In this document: in pieces, positions 46,097 through 56,075 of the stretch
Position numbering within the stretch: position 1 is the first letter of the stretch
How the letters are laid out: each line of letters starts with the position of its first letter
Assembly: GCA_917880885.1 (NCBI GenBank)
Contig: OU862917.1
Location: forward strand, 24,912,104-24,976,103
Length of the DNA stretch: 64,000 nucleotides
From: Limnephilus marmoratus
Lineage: Eukaryota > Arthropoda > Insecta > Trichoptera > Limnephilidae
Reading direction: 5' to 3'
Made by a program: the position numbers and the translations under genes
The notes under the pieces: model-generated
The model's database searches: none
Seen by the model: the letters and a program-made list of their open reading frames with translations, nothing else
Told to the model about the DNA's origin: nothing

Positions 46097-46714
46097 TGTT
46101 ATGTGCAACACATATAGCGTCGAAAAACGTTTGACATTCACAATGTTCCCCTAGATTGAGGAGCCTCGGCCAGCCAGTTCACGGTGGTCGCTGAAGATCG
46201 TGCCTATATAAAGGTCGCCAGCTCCATACGAAGCCCTTTTTTACCTTCCGTCAACTGAGTTTTTAACAGTTACACCATGTAGTTGGTCATTTCTTAGGGC
46301 CGGAGGCCCTGCTCTGCCCGGCAAGTCTGCGTTGTTACTTGCAAACCGGTAATAACCGAGTCCTTTTATACGGGTACTGTTGTGCTTGACAGTTAAATTC
46401 CCAGTGCACGTTGCCGTACGTACCGATTGCTGCTCCCGAGAACTTCCCATTGATGGTAGCAGAACCCAGGTCGCCTGTTGCCTAGCTTCCGTCTGATGAC
46501 GTCGAAAGCTAGCCCTCCATCGCAGATGCAGTCAACCACGAAAAAGGTACCTTCATAACTCATTAGTAATTGAGCCTAACTTCCAGAATAGAATCGTATC
46601 AAGCCATCGCCGTATCGTAAACAGGCCTTAAAATGTATCTTCCGATTGTGTTCTAAAGCTTAGAATTGTTAATAAACTCTTGTATACTGTCTCTGAGTTT
46701 CATTGTGTTTCTCA
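46097..46714 (+). mobile_element. Possible solo LTR
   Basis: A GC-richer segment with a strong TATA box (TATATAAAG, 46205-46213), a plausible initiator about 45 bp later ('ccgtcaactgag'), and an AATAAA signal at 46671-46676 about 465 bp downstream followed by GT-rich DNA. That arrangement is expected of an LTR. TG at 46097 and CA at 46713-46714 are possible limits, but I find no target duplication and no gag or pol next to it. An orphan polymerase II promoter with a short transcript is an alternative. Confidence 0.4.
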
Positions 46715-47707
46715 ACCTACCTACCCGAGATGGTACGAAGCCCTGACCTTGAGATTAAAAGTCCATGCCAATGTTGATGCTGAGCTGCCCATTCTATCCG
46801 CTAATTGTATGATTGTACTTGTACTGTACACCGTGCTTTCAATCCTCTAACATAGCAACCTCACACTGATATTTACTCGAAAATGGATTGTGAATACAAA
46901 ATAAAGTAAATGAGCTTATAATATTAATTGATAAAATATTAATATTTCATTGAATATTCTTTACTAGCACTTCTTTCAAATACTTTTTCCGTACTCTTTT
47001 TCCGGATCTACTGCAAGTAAGAAAAGTTCCCTACGATGATCTGAACTTGAGCAAAACTAAAATAAATACAACACACGCTAATGGCCGCTTCAAACGTCTA
47101 AGTTTGCTTACTCCTACAGCAAAGTGTTCCAGCGCAAAGGGCAAGATGGCGCCTGATTGCTTCAGTGCTGGAAGTGATTGATTTTTCTTGGATATGACAT
47201 TTTCAATTTTCCCGCCAGGAAGCCATTAATTAAAGGGAAATGGGAAAGGCGGCCATCTGTCACGCGCGGCTGGTAATGCTTTCCGGGTTTGTCTTGTCTT
47301 TGGCCGCGGTGATTCGGTGAAGAACACTGTAAACGCATTTTTATGTAACACTCAAAATGTTTATGTTCATTTCTAATATCATCGCCGAAAATAGATTTTT
47401 TAGAAGTAATATGGAATATAAAACCACATCAAATGATGGTTTTGACAACTAGCAATTTATTTCAAGTAAATAACGAAGTTTTGAAAAGCTTCGAAGTAAT
47501 TATCAAATAATATTTGTTATCAAGATCACCAACGCTTTTTCTACTCCTATTTACTTGTGGAAAATTGGACGTTCTATCGAGAATTTATTTTTAAGCATTG
47601 AGTGAAAGATTGTATCTTTCTTTACATCGTTGTATTTATATGAACTCACAACGGATTGGTATTTTTGTAAAAATGATGTGATGTTAGTATAAATTTTTTC
47701 GTGTTTT
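46715..47707. other. No gene; GC-richer block at 47090-47300
   Basis: 47090-47300 has higher GC and includes 'caagatggcgcc', 'tttcccgccaggaagccatt' and 'gcggccatctgtcacgcg'. The mix of AT homeobox-like and GC motifs is typical of conserved regulatory DNA, but this is an impression only. The rest is AT-rich. Confidence 0.3.
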
Positions 47708-48243
47708 ATTTATTATGGTGACCCGACATTTGGTCCGGCGACATTTGATCCGGCGACAGTTGGTCCGGCGACATTTGATCCGGCCGACATTTGATCCGGC
47801 CGACATTAGATCCGGTGGACAGTTGATCCGGCGGACATTTGATCCGGCGACAATTGATCCGGCCTGATCCTTTAGAAGAATTTTTCTTCAAGTAAGTATG
47901 TAAAGAGGAGATACGGCCGTACAACCAAAGTCGATGTACTTATATCTGAAGGCATCTTGAGTGAAAATCTGCTGTAAAAATATTTTTACTAACAATAATT
48001 TCGACTCTCCGAAAAAGCATGCGACAATACAAAATACGACATACTTATACGTGCAGTCGGTTTAATAAAAAAACCGCAAAAGATTCCTACTTGCGGATAA
48101 CTTTTTTATCTGAAAATTACACTAGAGTCCCAACTGCTCTCAATCGTCTATGAATATGAATTTTTTCATTTGTTCGCTGGTGTACAGTGTATGTAGGTTT
48201 AGTCGGATGACTTGAAATGACTTTAGCCGTGACTAGATCTGAA

Positions 48244-50393
48244 CAGTGGCGGACTAAGGGGGGGGCGGGGGGGGCGGCCCGCCCCGGGCCCCCGCTTCTG
48301 GGGGGCCCCCAACTCCTCCATGTTCCCTTGATCAAATCCTAAACATGCATTTAAGGCACAAGGACACTGTAATTTTTTTTTTCATTTTTTGAAAGATGCA
48401 TTTGTTAAGAATGCTCTCACCAAAGTTTTTATAGAATTTCGGTAAATTGATAGAGATACAACATTTTATGTGAAACCGTTTGAAACAGTTTTGAATTATC
48501 CTTCAGCAAAACTTTGAATGCCTTTTTCTCGAAATTTTTCAACCCGGTTGATTACATATTAAACAAACTATACATCCGATTTGTATTCAATGTAAGGGAA
48601 TTTCGATATCTAAAAAAAAAGATAAAAATGGCGGCCGGCAAATTTAATTTTCAATTTTTTATAGTAAATTTTCATCGTTTACAAAAATAAAAATAAATTG
48701 GAAGGGGCCCCTTTATAAAACAATCCCTACGTGGTGTCATAGTCAGGGCCGGATTAAACATGTTGGGGCCCCTAGGCATTGCACGTCTCGGGGCCCCTTT
48801 CCCATAGGGGCCCCTAGACCTAGTGGCCTACACTGCTGTGTGGACTATACGGTCCTACCAGGGCCGGCTTAAACATTTCGGGGCCCCTAAGCAATGCACG
48901 TCTCGGGAACCCTTCGATCTAAGGCAGTTGCCTACACTTCTTATGGATAATACGACCCTGGCTATAGTTACTGGATTTTCAAAAGCAGTGCCCTATACTG
49001 CCTTATGGACAATACGGCCCTGCAAGGAGAGGCTTAAACATGTTGTGGCCTCTTTACCCTAGGGGCCCCTACCCAATGCGGGGCCCCTAGTCAGTTGCCT
49101 ACACTTTTTATGGATAATACGGGCCTGGCTATAGATACTGGATTTTCAAAGGTAGTGCCCTATATGGCCTTATGGACAATACGGCCCTGCTGGGACCAGC
49201 TTAAACATGTTGGGACCCCTTTACCCTAAGGGCCCTTATCCGATGCGGGGCACCTAGGCAGTTGACTACACGTCTTATGGGTAATACGGCCCTGGCTACA
49301 GTGACTGGATTTTCAAAGGCAGTGGCCTACACTGCTTGGCAGGGCCGACTTAAATATGTCGGAGGCCCTAGGCAATGCACGTCTCAGGGCCCCTTTACTA
49401 TAGGTGCCCTTAGACGATGCGTGGCCCCTAGGCAGTGTCTTAAACTGCTTTGTGCACAATATGGCCCTGCCAGGGCGGTCAAACATGTTGCGGCCCCTAA
49501 GAAATGCACGTCTCAGGGTCCCTTTACCCTAGGGGCCCCTACCCGATGCGTGCCCCCTTAGCAGTGGCCTACACTGCCTTATGGATAATCGGGCCCTGCC
49601 AGAACATGTCGGGGCCTCTAGACAATGCTCGTATTGGGGCCCCTTTACCCTAGGGGACCCTACCCAATGCGGGGTTTTTCTAATATGATGTCAACCAAGT
49701 TGAAAAACAAAAGACACAAAAACCAAGATAATTCAACACACAAACTGCTTAAATAGGTTTCATATAAGATGCTCTAACTCCGTCAATTTTACGAATTTCC
49801 TTCAGTATGTGGTGAAAGATTATTAACAAATGCATCTTTCAGAAAATGAATTTAATAAAGCGACAATTTTTTTTGTGTCGTGGCGCCTTTAAAATGTGCT
49901 TAGTACCTATCTAAGGGGGCCTTTAAAAAATCCCTATGTGGTGCCATAGTGACTGGATTAGTTTAAGACTTGGTGCATGCAAATCGGATGTATAGTTTTT
50001 CTAATATGTTATCTAATCATTATTTCTAATATGTTATCAGTTTTTCTAATATGTTAAAAACGTAGTTTTGAGAAAAAAGGGTTCAAATTCTTGCTGAAGG
50101 ATAATTCAACATACACAATATTTAAAACGGTGTATCTCCGTGAATTTTTAGAATTTTCTTAAAACATTTTATGATAGCATTATTAACAAATGCAATAAAT
50201 TTTACAGAGTCCTGGTGCCTCAAAGCCTTGTTTAGGTTTTGATAAAGGGAACACGGTGGTGCTTGGAGGCCCCCAGGACCAGAGGCCCGTGTGTCTGAAT
50301 AAAAATCTTGTAAAATTAAATCAATTTTTACTATGGGGGGGGCCTTATTTAGCTTTGCCGCCCCGGGCCTCTGACGGGCTTAGTCCGCCACTG
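48244..50393. mobile_element. Non-autonomous hAT transposon
   Basis: 2150 bp with perfect 15-bp inverted ends CAGTGGCGGACTAAG and an exact 8-bp target duplication GATCTGAA (48236-48243 and 50394-50401), both hallmarks of the hAT superfamily. The subterminal DNA is very GC-rich on both sides. There is no transposase frame. The interior holds a degenerate tandem array (48744-49680) flanked by sequence shared with the 38.6-kb duplication, part of it in inverted orientation. Confidence 0.95.
48744..49680. repeat. Degenerate tandem array inside the hAT
   Basis: About seven units, starting near 48744, 48859, 49022, 49192, 49340, 49472 and 49592, each built on 'agggccggcttaaacatgtt', 'ggggcccctaggcaatgcac', 'gtctcggggcccctt' and 'tggacaatacggccc'. 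Spacing varies from about 115 to 170 bp. The unit start 'cagggccggattaa' itself looks like the end of a hAT element. Confidence 0.8.
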
Positions 50394-50781
50394 GATCTGA
50401 ATAGCATTTTTTCACATCAGCAAAATGTTCCACATCTCCTTCCCCTCCCCACTATCTTCAGCCTCACAACATATCGAAATCGGGAATGACATAGTCTCAC
50501 TGGCTCCAGACGGTTGGAAGCAGTTGGGACTATTGTGTTAAATATAATATATAAAAAATGTTATAACACATGGCTGTTGGTTGTACGGCCGTATATCCTC
50601 TTTACATACTTACTTGAAGAAAAAATCTTCTAAAGGATCAGGCCGGATCAATTGTCGCCGGATCAAATGTCCGCCGGATCAAATGTCGGCCGGATCAAAT
50701 GTCGGCCGGATGAAATGTCGCCGGATCAACTGTCGCCGGACCAAATGTCGCCGGATCAACTGTCATGGAACCATTTATTAT

Positions 50782-51433
50782 AGCTGGTACCGGGCATACG
50801 TTGCAATGCGATTCAAAAAAATAAATTGATATTCCCTGCATGTCCTTTCCCGTGCATCCCCGTTCTCCTCCCGAGTCCCCTACCCCTCCCGCGTTCACCT
50901 TCCACCTTCCCCGCCTTTTCCCTCTCTCGTTACCTCTCCCGTGAACCATACCTCTCCCGTTCCCCTCCCCCTCTTGCCTTTTCTCCCTGCCGCTAAAATA
51001 TATGAAATACACACATTTTCGTTCATACTAATTTCATAACGCCGGAGCTTACCATTATATATAGCCCGTGGGCATGCGTACTACAACTCACTAAAGTTTC
51101 ATCGCAATCGGATGAACGGTATGGCAGGGCATAAAGTACGAACATACAAACAAACAAATATTGATTTTTGTATGTAAGACTAATGCAGACCCTTGAAAAA
51201 CCTTTTTTTTTTCAAATTAAAAGTTTAAAAAAAATTCTACTACTGAAAATCACACTCCGATCAACTACTTGAAAGACAACTATACTGACCATTACATCAC
51301 CAACTCTTGTACGAACTGCATTAATTCATTATATTTACTGAAAATAAGAATTATGTATTTTTAAAATGTTTAATGTTACCCATACGCTACCGAAATCATG
51401 TTTTGCAATACTTAATTGTTGATCTATTACAAA
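50782..51433. other. No gene; repeat-like tail at 51050-51180
   Basis: 'agtttcatcgcaatcggatg' followed by 'aacatacaaacaaacaaat' resembles wording found at the ends of many arthropod interspersed repeats. The C-rich stretch 50835-50985 is low in complexity. Nothing coding is supported. Confidence 0.4.
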
Positions 51434-54400
51434 GCGGTACCCATACCCGCCTACCAAATTTTCAATTTGGTAGGCGGGTATGGGTACCGCCGCCCTGGGA
51501 ACCATTTATTGGATGACCAACACCTCTGCCACAGGTCACCCCAAGTGGTTCGCTACGTTTGGTGACTTAGCAGTGGTGCCCGGGTTCTTGGGGTAATGTT
51601 TGTCTAGGCCTTGATGGCGGGTGCGTCGGCCCACCTTCTGCGTGGCGGGCCGGATCGGGAGATGCTGGTTGAGGGAGACCCTTTACAACCGGTTACCGCT
51701 GTCCGGGTCGCTCGGTAGTACAGGGGCCCGACCCTCAGGCTCACGACTGAGGGTGGGCTGCCCCATCAACGAGTGTAAAAACCCCGCCGCTGCTGTTGTG
51801 CCGGTTCGTGACCGGAGGGGACCCAGCAGTAGCGTTTGGGGCGCATTGGGCGACCTCTCCAGCCGGACTCTCCCTGCCCATCGCCTTGCACCGCAGTGGG
51901 TGGGTTGGATACATACGTCCGTCACTCCTGGAAACTCTGAATCCCAGCATCCTACCCACCCCTTTACCTTTTCCCTCCCTGACCTTCCTTCCCCTCATAT
52001 CACACTTAAATAACCCTACAAATAAAATCATGAATATACAACCATCAACAAATAACGTCATTACAGCGGCGAGGAGTAGGCGTCCCCGGTGCGGGCCAAA
52101 ACTGTTGGTGAATTACACCAACATTCGCGGCCTGCACACCAATTTAAATTCTGTCCACCACCACCTTTTTTCCCAACGCCCAAACCTTCTTTTCCTGTCT
52201 GAAACCCAGATAGCTGAGCCTGTAGACACCTCCTATCTGAACTGCCCGGGCTTCACCCTCGCAGGCAAGTTCAGACCTAAAGGAGGTGTCTGTCTCTATA
52301 GTCGAGCTGACGTCAACTGTGTGCGACTGTTGAATCTGGAAAACTCCAGATTCGACGTAATGTGGGTACGCGTCAATCTTGCCAGTACGGTAAGATTCTA
52401 CGCGTGTTTATACCGCTCACCGAACCTTAGCGAATCAGACACGTCCGAGCTCTTCAAACACTTAAGCGATACTATTGATGACCTCTTGCCCCGCTACCCT
52501 ACGGCAGAGTTTGTGGTCCTGGGGGACTTCAATGTTCATAACGAACCTTGGTTGAAGTTCTCAGGATCAACAGACTCGGCTGGACGCCAAGCGGAATCCT
52601 TTGCCCTTTGCTACGGATTGGAACAAATGGTTCAGGAGCCTACAAGGGTTCCTGATGTCCAGACTCACCGTTCCAATCTGTTAGATCTATTTTTAACTAC
52701 TGTGCCACACGGTTACAGGATTGAAGTCACAGCGTCTTTAGGATCGTCCGACCACTGCCTGGTGACGACATCAATCCCTGTAAACTTCAGACCACCAAAC
52801 GAGAGGCTGAAGAGAAAAGTGTGGCACTATAGGTCAGCAGATTGGTTCGGTCTGCGGGCACATTTTAATGCTTTTCCGTGGTCAGCTGTCTGCTTTCGGA
52901 CTTCGGATCCCTCAAGATGTGCCCAGGAAATTGGTGAAGTCATCACATCCGCGATGGATGGCTTCATCCATTCTACTGTTAAGGAAACTGGTGTGGGCTC
53001 AAAGCCGTGGTTCAGTCGACAATGCGCTGAAGCAGTGCGACGAAAAAACGCGGCTTACCGAGCCTACAACACATCTAGAACATCCGAAGACAGAACAGCT
53101 TACAACAAAATGGCAAAGGAAACCAAGAGAATCATAAATAGGTCGAAATTGGAGCACGACCTGCAGATCAGCAGAAAGCTGGCTGCATGCCCGCATGGCA
53201 GCAGGCAATTCTGGTCGCTTGCGAGCTCAATAGGTCGCAATTTCTGCAAATCCAGTTTGCCACCTCTCACCAGACCTGACGGCTCACTAGCAAACACCGC
53301 CACCGAAAAGGCAAACTTATTAGGTAAAATGTTTGCGGATAACTCAACCCTCGATGACCAAGGTGCTGTCCCGACGTCGGTTCCTCACTGCGGTTTTCGT
53401 ATGAAAAAGCTGAGGATTCGGCATCGGGAAGTACTCCATGTTTTACGAGGGCTTGATGTTAATAAAGCTAGTGGGCCTGACGGAATACCTGCCCTGGTAC
53501 TGCAGAGGTGCGCTGCAGAAATAGCTCCAATTTTGACGAAGCTTTTTAAATTGTCCCTGAAGACTGGCTCTGTGCCCTCTGGTTGGAAAAAAGCGGTTAT
53601 CCATCCTATTCCAAAGAAGGGTGACCGCTCCAACCCGGCCAACTACCGCCCCATAGCGATCACATCAGTTCTGTCTAAGGTGATGGAACGTGTGATCAAC
53701 GACAAACTGCTCACATACCTCGAGAAGAACAAAATTATTAACGACCGTCAATACGGATTCCGGCGGAACCGCTCGTGCGGTGATCTTCTCGCGTATGTGA
53801 CGCATGTTTGGGGGCGATGCCTGGAACGTTTCGGTGAGACCCAAACGGTTGCACTGGACATCTCCAAGGCCTTTGACCGGGTTTGGCACCGAGGACTTGT
53901 CAACAAACTGCATTCTTACGGACTTCCCGCATCCTTGTGTATGTGGATTGCCGACTTCTTGAGGGAGAGGTCGATTCAGGCGGTAGTCGATGGTTTCACT
54001 TCTTCCTCACACTCGATAAATGCTGGCGTCCCGCAGGGATCGGTTCTGTCTCCGACTTTGTTTTTGTTGCACATCAACGACCTTTTGTCATGTGCACCAA
54101 TTCACTGTTACGCGGATGACAGTACAGTTCATGATAGCTTTTTGTTTGACAAGCCCCCAAAGGGCTCACAAACTCCAACAGCTCGTAGGGCTTTGAAGCA
54201 AAGAATGGACGGTTACCTCGAGAGTGTTTTCTCTTGGGGTAAAAATAATCTCGTTGAATTTAATGTTTCAAAGACCCAATCTTGTCTGATTACGTCTAAA
54301 AGGGATCGAAATGAAAATCTAGTCTCTTTCAACGGAAGCAATCTTCCGAACAGGCCCTCCATTGATATGCTTGGTGTAACCCTAAGTGACCAGCTCAGGT

Positions 54401-55054
54401 ATGGGGGCTCCATCGAAGCCAGAGTAAAGTTAGCCTCCCAAAAACTGGGCGTACTGTACAGGGCCCGCAGATACTTTAATAGTACACAACTGCTAACCTT
54501 GTACAAATCACAAGTACGCCCCACGGTTGAATTTGGCAGCCATCTCTGGTCTGGAGCTCCAAAATACCTGAAAAATACCCTCGACTCTGTGCAGAAACGG
54601 GCGGTCCGTTTGATAGATTCTCCCATCTTAACAGACGGATTGCAATCTTTAGAGCACAGGCGTCGGGTGGGAATGCTATCCTTGTTCTACCGGTATTACA
54701 ATGGAAGATGCTCTGAAGAACTAGCATCATTGATCCCTTCGGCACCGGTGCATAGTCGGGAAACACGCCAAACGCGTGCCCAACATTTGTACACGGTTGA
54801 CATTTGTCACATGAGAACGGGTCGTTTCTTCGACTCGTTCTTGTGTTCAACAGCTCGGCTGTGGAATGATTTGCCGGCCTCTGTGTTTCCTCCTTCCTAC
54901 AACATGGGTCTCTTCAAGACCAATGTTCATTCCTTCCTCTCCTCAAAAAGACTCTCCACACAGCATCCCAGATGACATAGGCCCTGAGGGAAATTATTTT
55001 CCTCAGGGCCTCCTGTGTGGAGTTAATGTAAAAAAAAAAAAAAAAAAAAAAAAA
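51434..55054 (+). mobile_element. LINE-1, full-length non-LTR retrotransposon
   Basis: The element has a 5' leader of about 565 bp, one long ORF (52030-54975), a 55-bp 3' UTR and a 25-nt poly(A) (55030-55054). The true 5' end begins at about 51464 ('aatttggtaggcgggt'). The first 27 bp are repeated in inverted form directly before it (51434-51460), forming a perfect hairpin with a 3-nt loop, which suggests template switching during integration. 'ttacaaa' before and 'taacaaa' after the insert could be an imperfect target duplication. The near-identical truncated copy at 12.1 kb shows the family moved recently. Confidence 0.93.
52030..54975 (+). CDS. LINE-1 endonuclease/reverse transcriptase, intact frame
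   Basis: A 981-codon protein with an N-terminal apurinic-type endonuclease (about residues 25-240: NYTNIRGLHTNLNSVHHHLF, LLFLSETQI, VVLGDFNVHNEPW, GSSDHCLVT) and a central reverse transcriptase (about residues 440-750: NYRPIAITSVLSKVMERVI, YGFRRNRSC, VALDISKAFDRVW, AGVPQGSVLSPTLFLLHIND and the catalytic CYADDSTV). The C-terminal part (EFGSHLWSGAPKYLKN, ARLWNDLPASVFPPSYN) is usual for CR1/Jockey-type elements. I chose ATG 52030 because it is the first ATG in the frame and because the DNA before it is shared with ORF-less relatives and so behaves as leader. No ORF1 is visible. All catalytic landmarks I can check are present, so the copy may be competent. Confidence 0.9.
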   Translation: MNIQPSTNNVITAARSRRPRCGPKLLVNYTNIRGLHTNLNSVHHHLFSQRPNLLFLSETQIAEPVDTSYLNCPGFTLAGKFRPKGGVCLYSRADVNCVRLLNLENSRFDVMWVRVNLASTVRFYACLYRSPNLSESDTSELFKHLSDTIDDLLPRYPTAEFVVLGDFNVHNEPWLKFSGSTDSAGRQAESFALCYGLEQMVQEPTRVPDVQTHRSNLLDLFLTTVPHGYRIEVTASLGSSDHCLVTTSIPVNFRPPNERLKRKVWHYRSADWFGLRAHFNAFPWSAVCFRTSDPSRCAQEIGEVITSAMDGFIHSTVKETGVGSKPWFSRQCAEAVRRKNAAYRAYNTSRTSEDRTAYNKMAKETKRIINRSKLEHDLQISRKLAACPHGSRQFWSLASSIGRNFCKSSLPPLTRPDGSLANTATEKANLLGKMFADNSTLDDQGAVPTSVPHCGFRMKKLRIRHREVLHVLRGLDVNKASGPDGIPALVLQRCAAEIAPILTKLFKLSLKTGSVPSGWKKAVIHPIPKKGDRSNPANYRPIAITSVLSKVMERVINDKLLTYLEKNKIINDRQYGFRRNRSCGDLLAYVTHVWGRCLERFGETQTVALDISKAFDRVWHRGLVNKLHSYGLPASLCMWIADFLRERSIQAVVDGFTSSSHSINAGVPQGSVLSPTLFLLHINDLLSCAPIHCYADDSTVHDSFLFDKPPKGSQTPTARRALKQRMDGYLESVFSWGKNNLVEFNVSKTQSCLITSKRDRNENLVSFNGSNLPNRPSIDMLGVTLSDQLRYGGSIEARVKLASQKLGVLYRARRYFNSTQLLTLYKSQVRPTVEFGSHLWSGAPKYLKNTLDSVQKRAVRLIDSPILTDGLQSLEHRRRVGMLSLFYRYYNGRCSEELASLIPSAPVHSRETRQTRAQHLYTVDICHMRTGRFFDSFLCSTARLWNDLPASVFPPSYNMGLFKTNVHSFLSSKRLSTQHPR

Positions 55055-56008
55055 GTAACAAATGACGACTGTAATAAACTGTTCAGTAGGCTGACCTATT
55101 GACAATTACTTAAACATACATGCCTTAATTACCAACATAAATCTTGATGACGTTTTTATCACTATCTATGCAATATTATATAACGCCGTATAGCGTTAGT
55201 AGACGTCATAGATTATAAATACATTAATGAAACACTGCATTGCACTCCTTACGTACTTTCATCTCAAAACGCGAAGCAAAATTCAATATGCTGTTATTGC
55301 ATGTCTGCAAAGGATTACCTCATTTTCCGACGCAATTTCGCTAAGTGCATGCTCTTTGACAGAACTGCATCTGACGTTATGTCATCTGTTGCAGTTTGAA
55401 GCTTCGGGCTACTGGCACCGCTGAACAGTGCACAATGTACATACTGCACATTGACGCTGACAGAACAAACAATCATCACTGCACAAACAGACACGTCCTA
55501 CATTGTATGTTGTACATCCAAAGGCTTTGAGCTGGAATGACGAATTCATATAAGCAGGGGCTTAAGCCGTACGATCCAAAGAGCATCGAGTGTTTGATTG
55601 AAACATAATAATGGCGGTGGAGATACGATACAAATTGAATTGCAGGATAGTTCATACAAGTTATGTTCTATGTTCAAAAGCTTACGAGTGGGCCCATGTC
55701 ACTTGTAATTATTGAGTTTTTTTTTGTCATCTCGTGCAAAGCGATGGCCAACAGTTTTCCACCATCGGGAAATGTCTATTTTTATGAAAAATCACTATAA
55801 CAAAATCTCTCTTCAAACAATATTATATATATGTACATAAAATATTGAAATGTTTTATTTTTTCCTTGAAAAAAATGTGATTGCGTTTGGTGATTATTTG
55901 TAAGGTGCATAGTAAATGTTTTATTTTTTCCTTAAAAAGGATACGAAATAACTGTTTAATTCAAACTATTTACCAAAAATCCACAATTTATAATTTGAGA
56001 CATTTATC
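55055..56008. other. No gene recognised
   Basis: AT-rich DNA. A short duplication ('aatgttttattttttcctt' near 55850 and 55915) is the only structure seen. Confidence 0.5.
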
Positions 56009-56075
56009 CTACACTCGGTGCAACGATTATTTTCTTTCGGTTTGATAAATTTTCTCAATAAAATTAGTTGTATTT

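Larger units (their letters stand above)
47717..50772. mobile_element. Foldback element, copy 2, hosting a hAT
   Basis: Flanked by an exact 9-bp duplication ATTTATTAT (47708-47716 and 50773-50781). Subtracting the hAT and its duplicated site leaves 898 bp, close to copy 1. The left array (47722-47865) and right array (50641-50768) have eight or so units each of the same 15-16 bp repeat. The central part is partly inverted relative to copy 1: the block 'gttcgctggtgtacagtgta' to 'gactagatctg' appears on the other strand there. Inversion between arms is expected for a palindrome that recombines with itself. Confidence 0.93.

Noticed and set aside
46725..46750. Primer-binding site after the putative LTR ('tggtacgaagccctgacc')
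   Set aside because: It begins with TGG as a primer site would, but I cannot match it to the 3' end of any tRNA I know, and no gag or pol follows.
50250..50490. Open frame of 77 codons crossing the right end of the hAT
   Set aside because: It spans the junction of hAT and foldback element and has no recognisable pattern.
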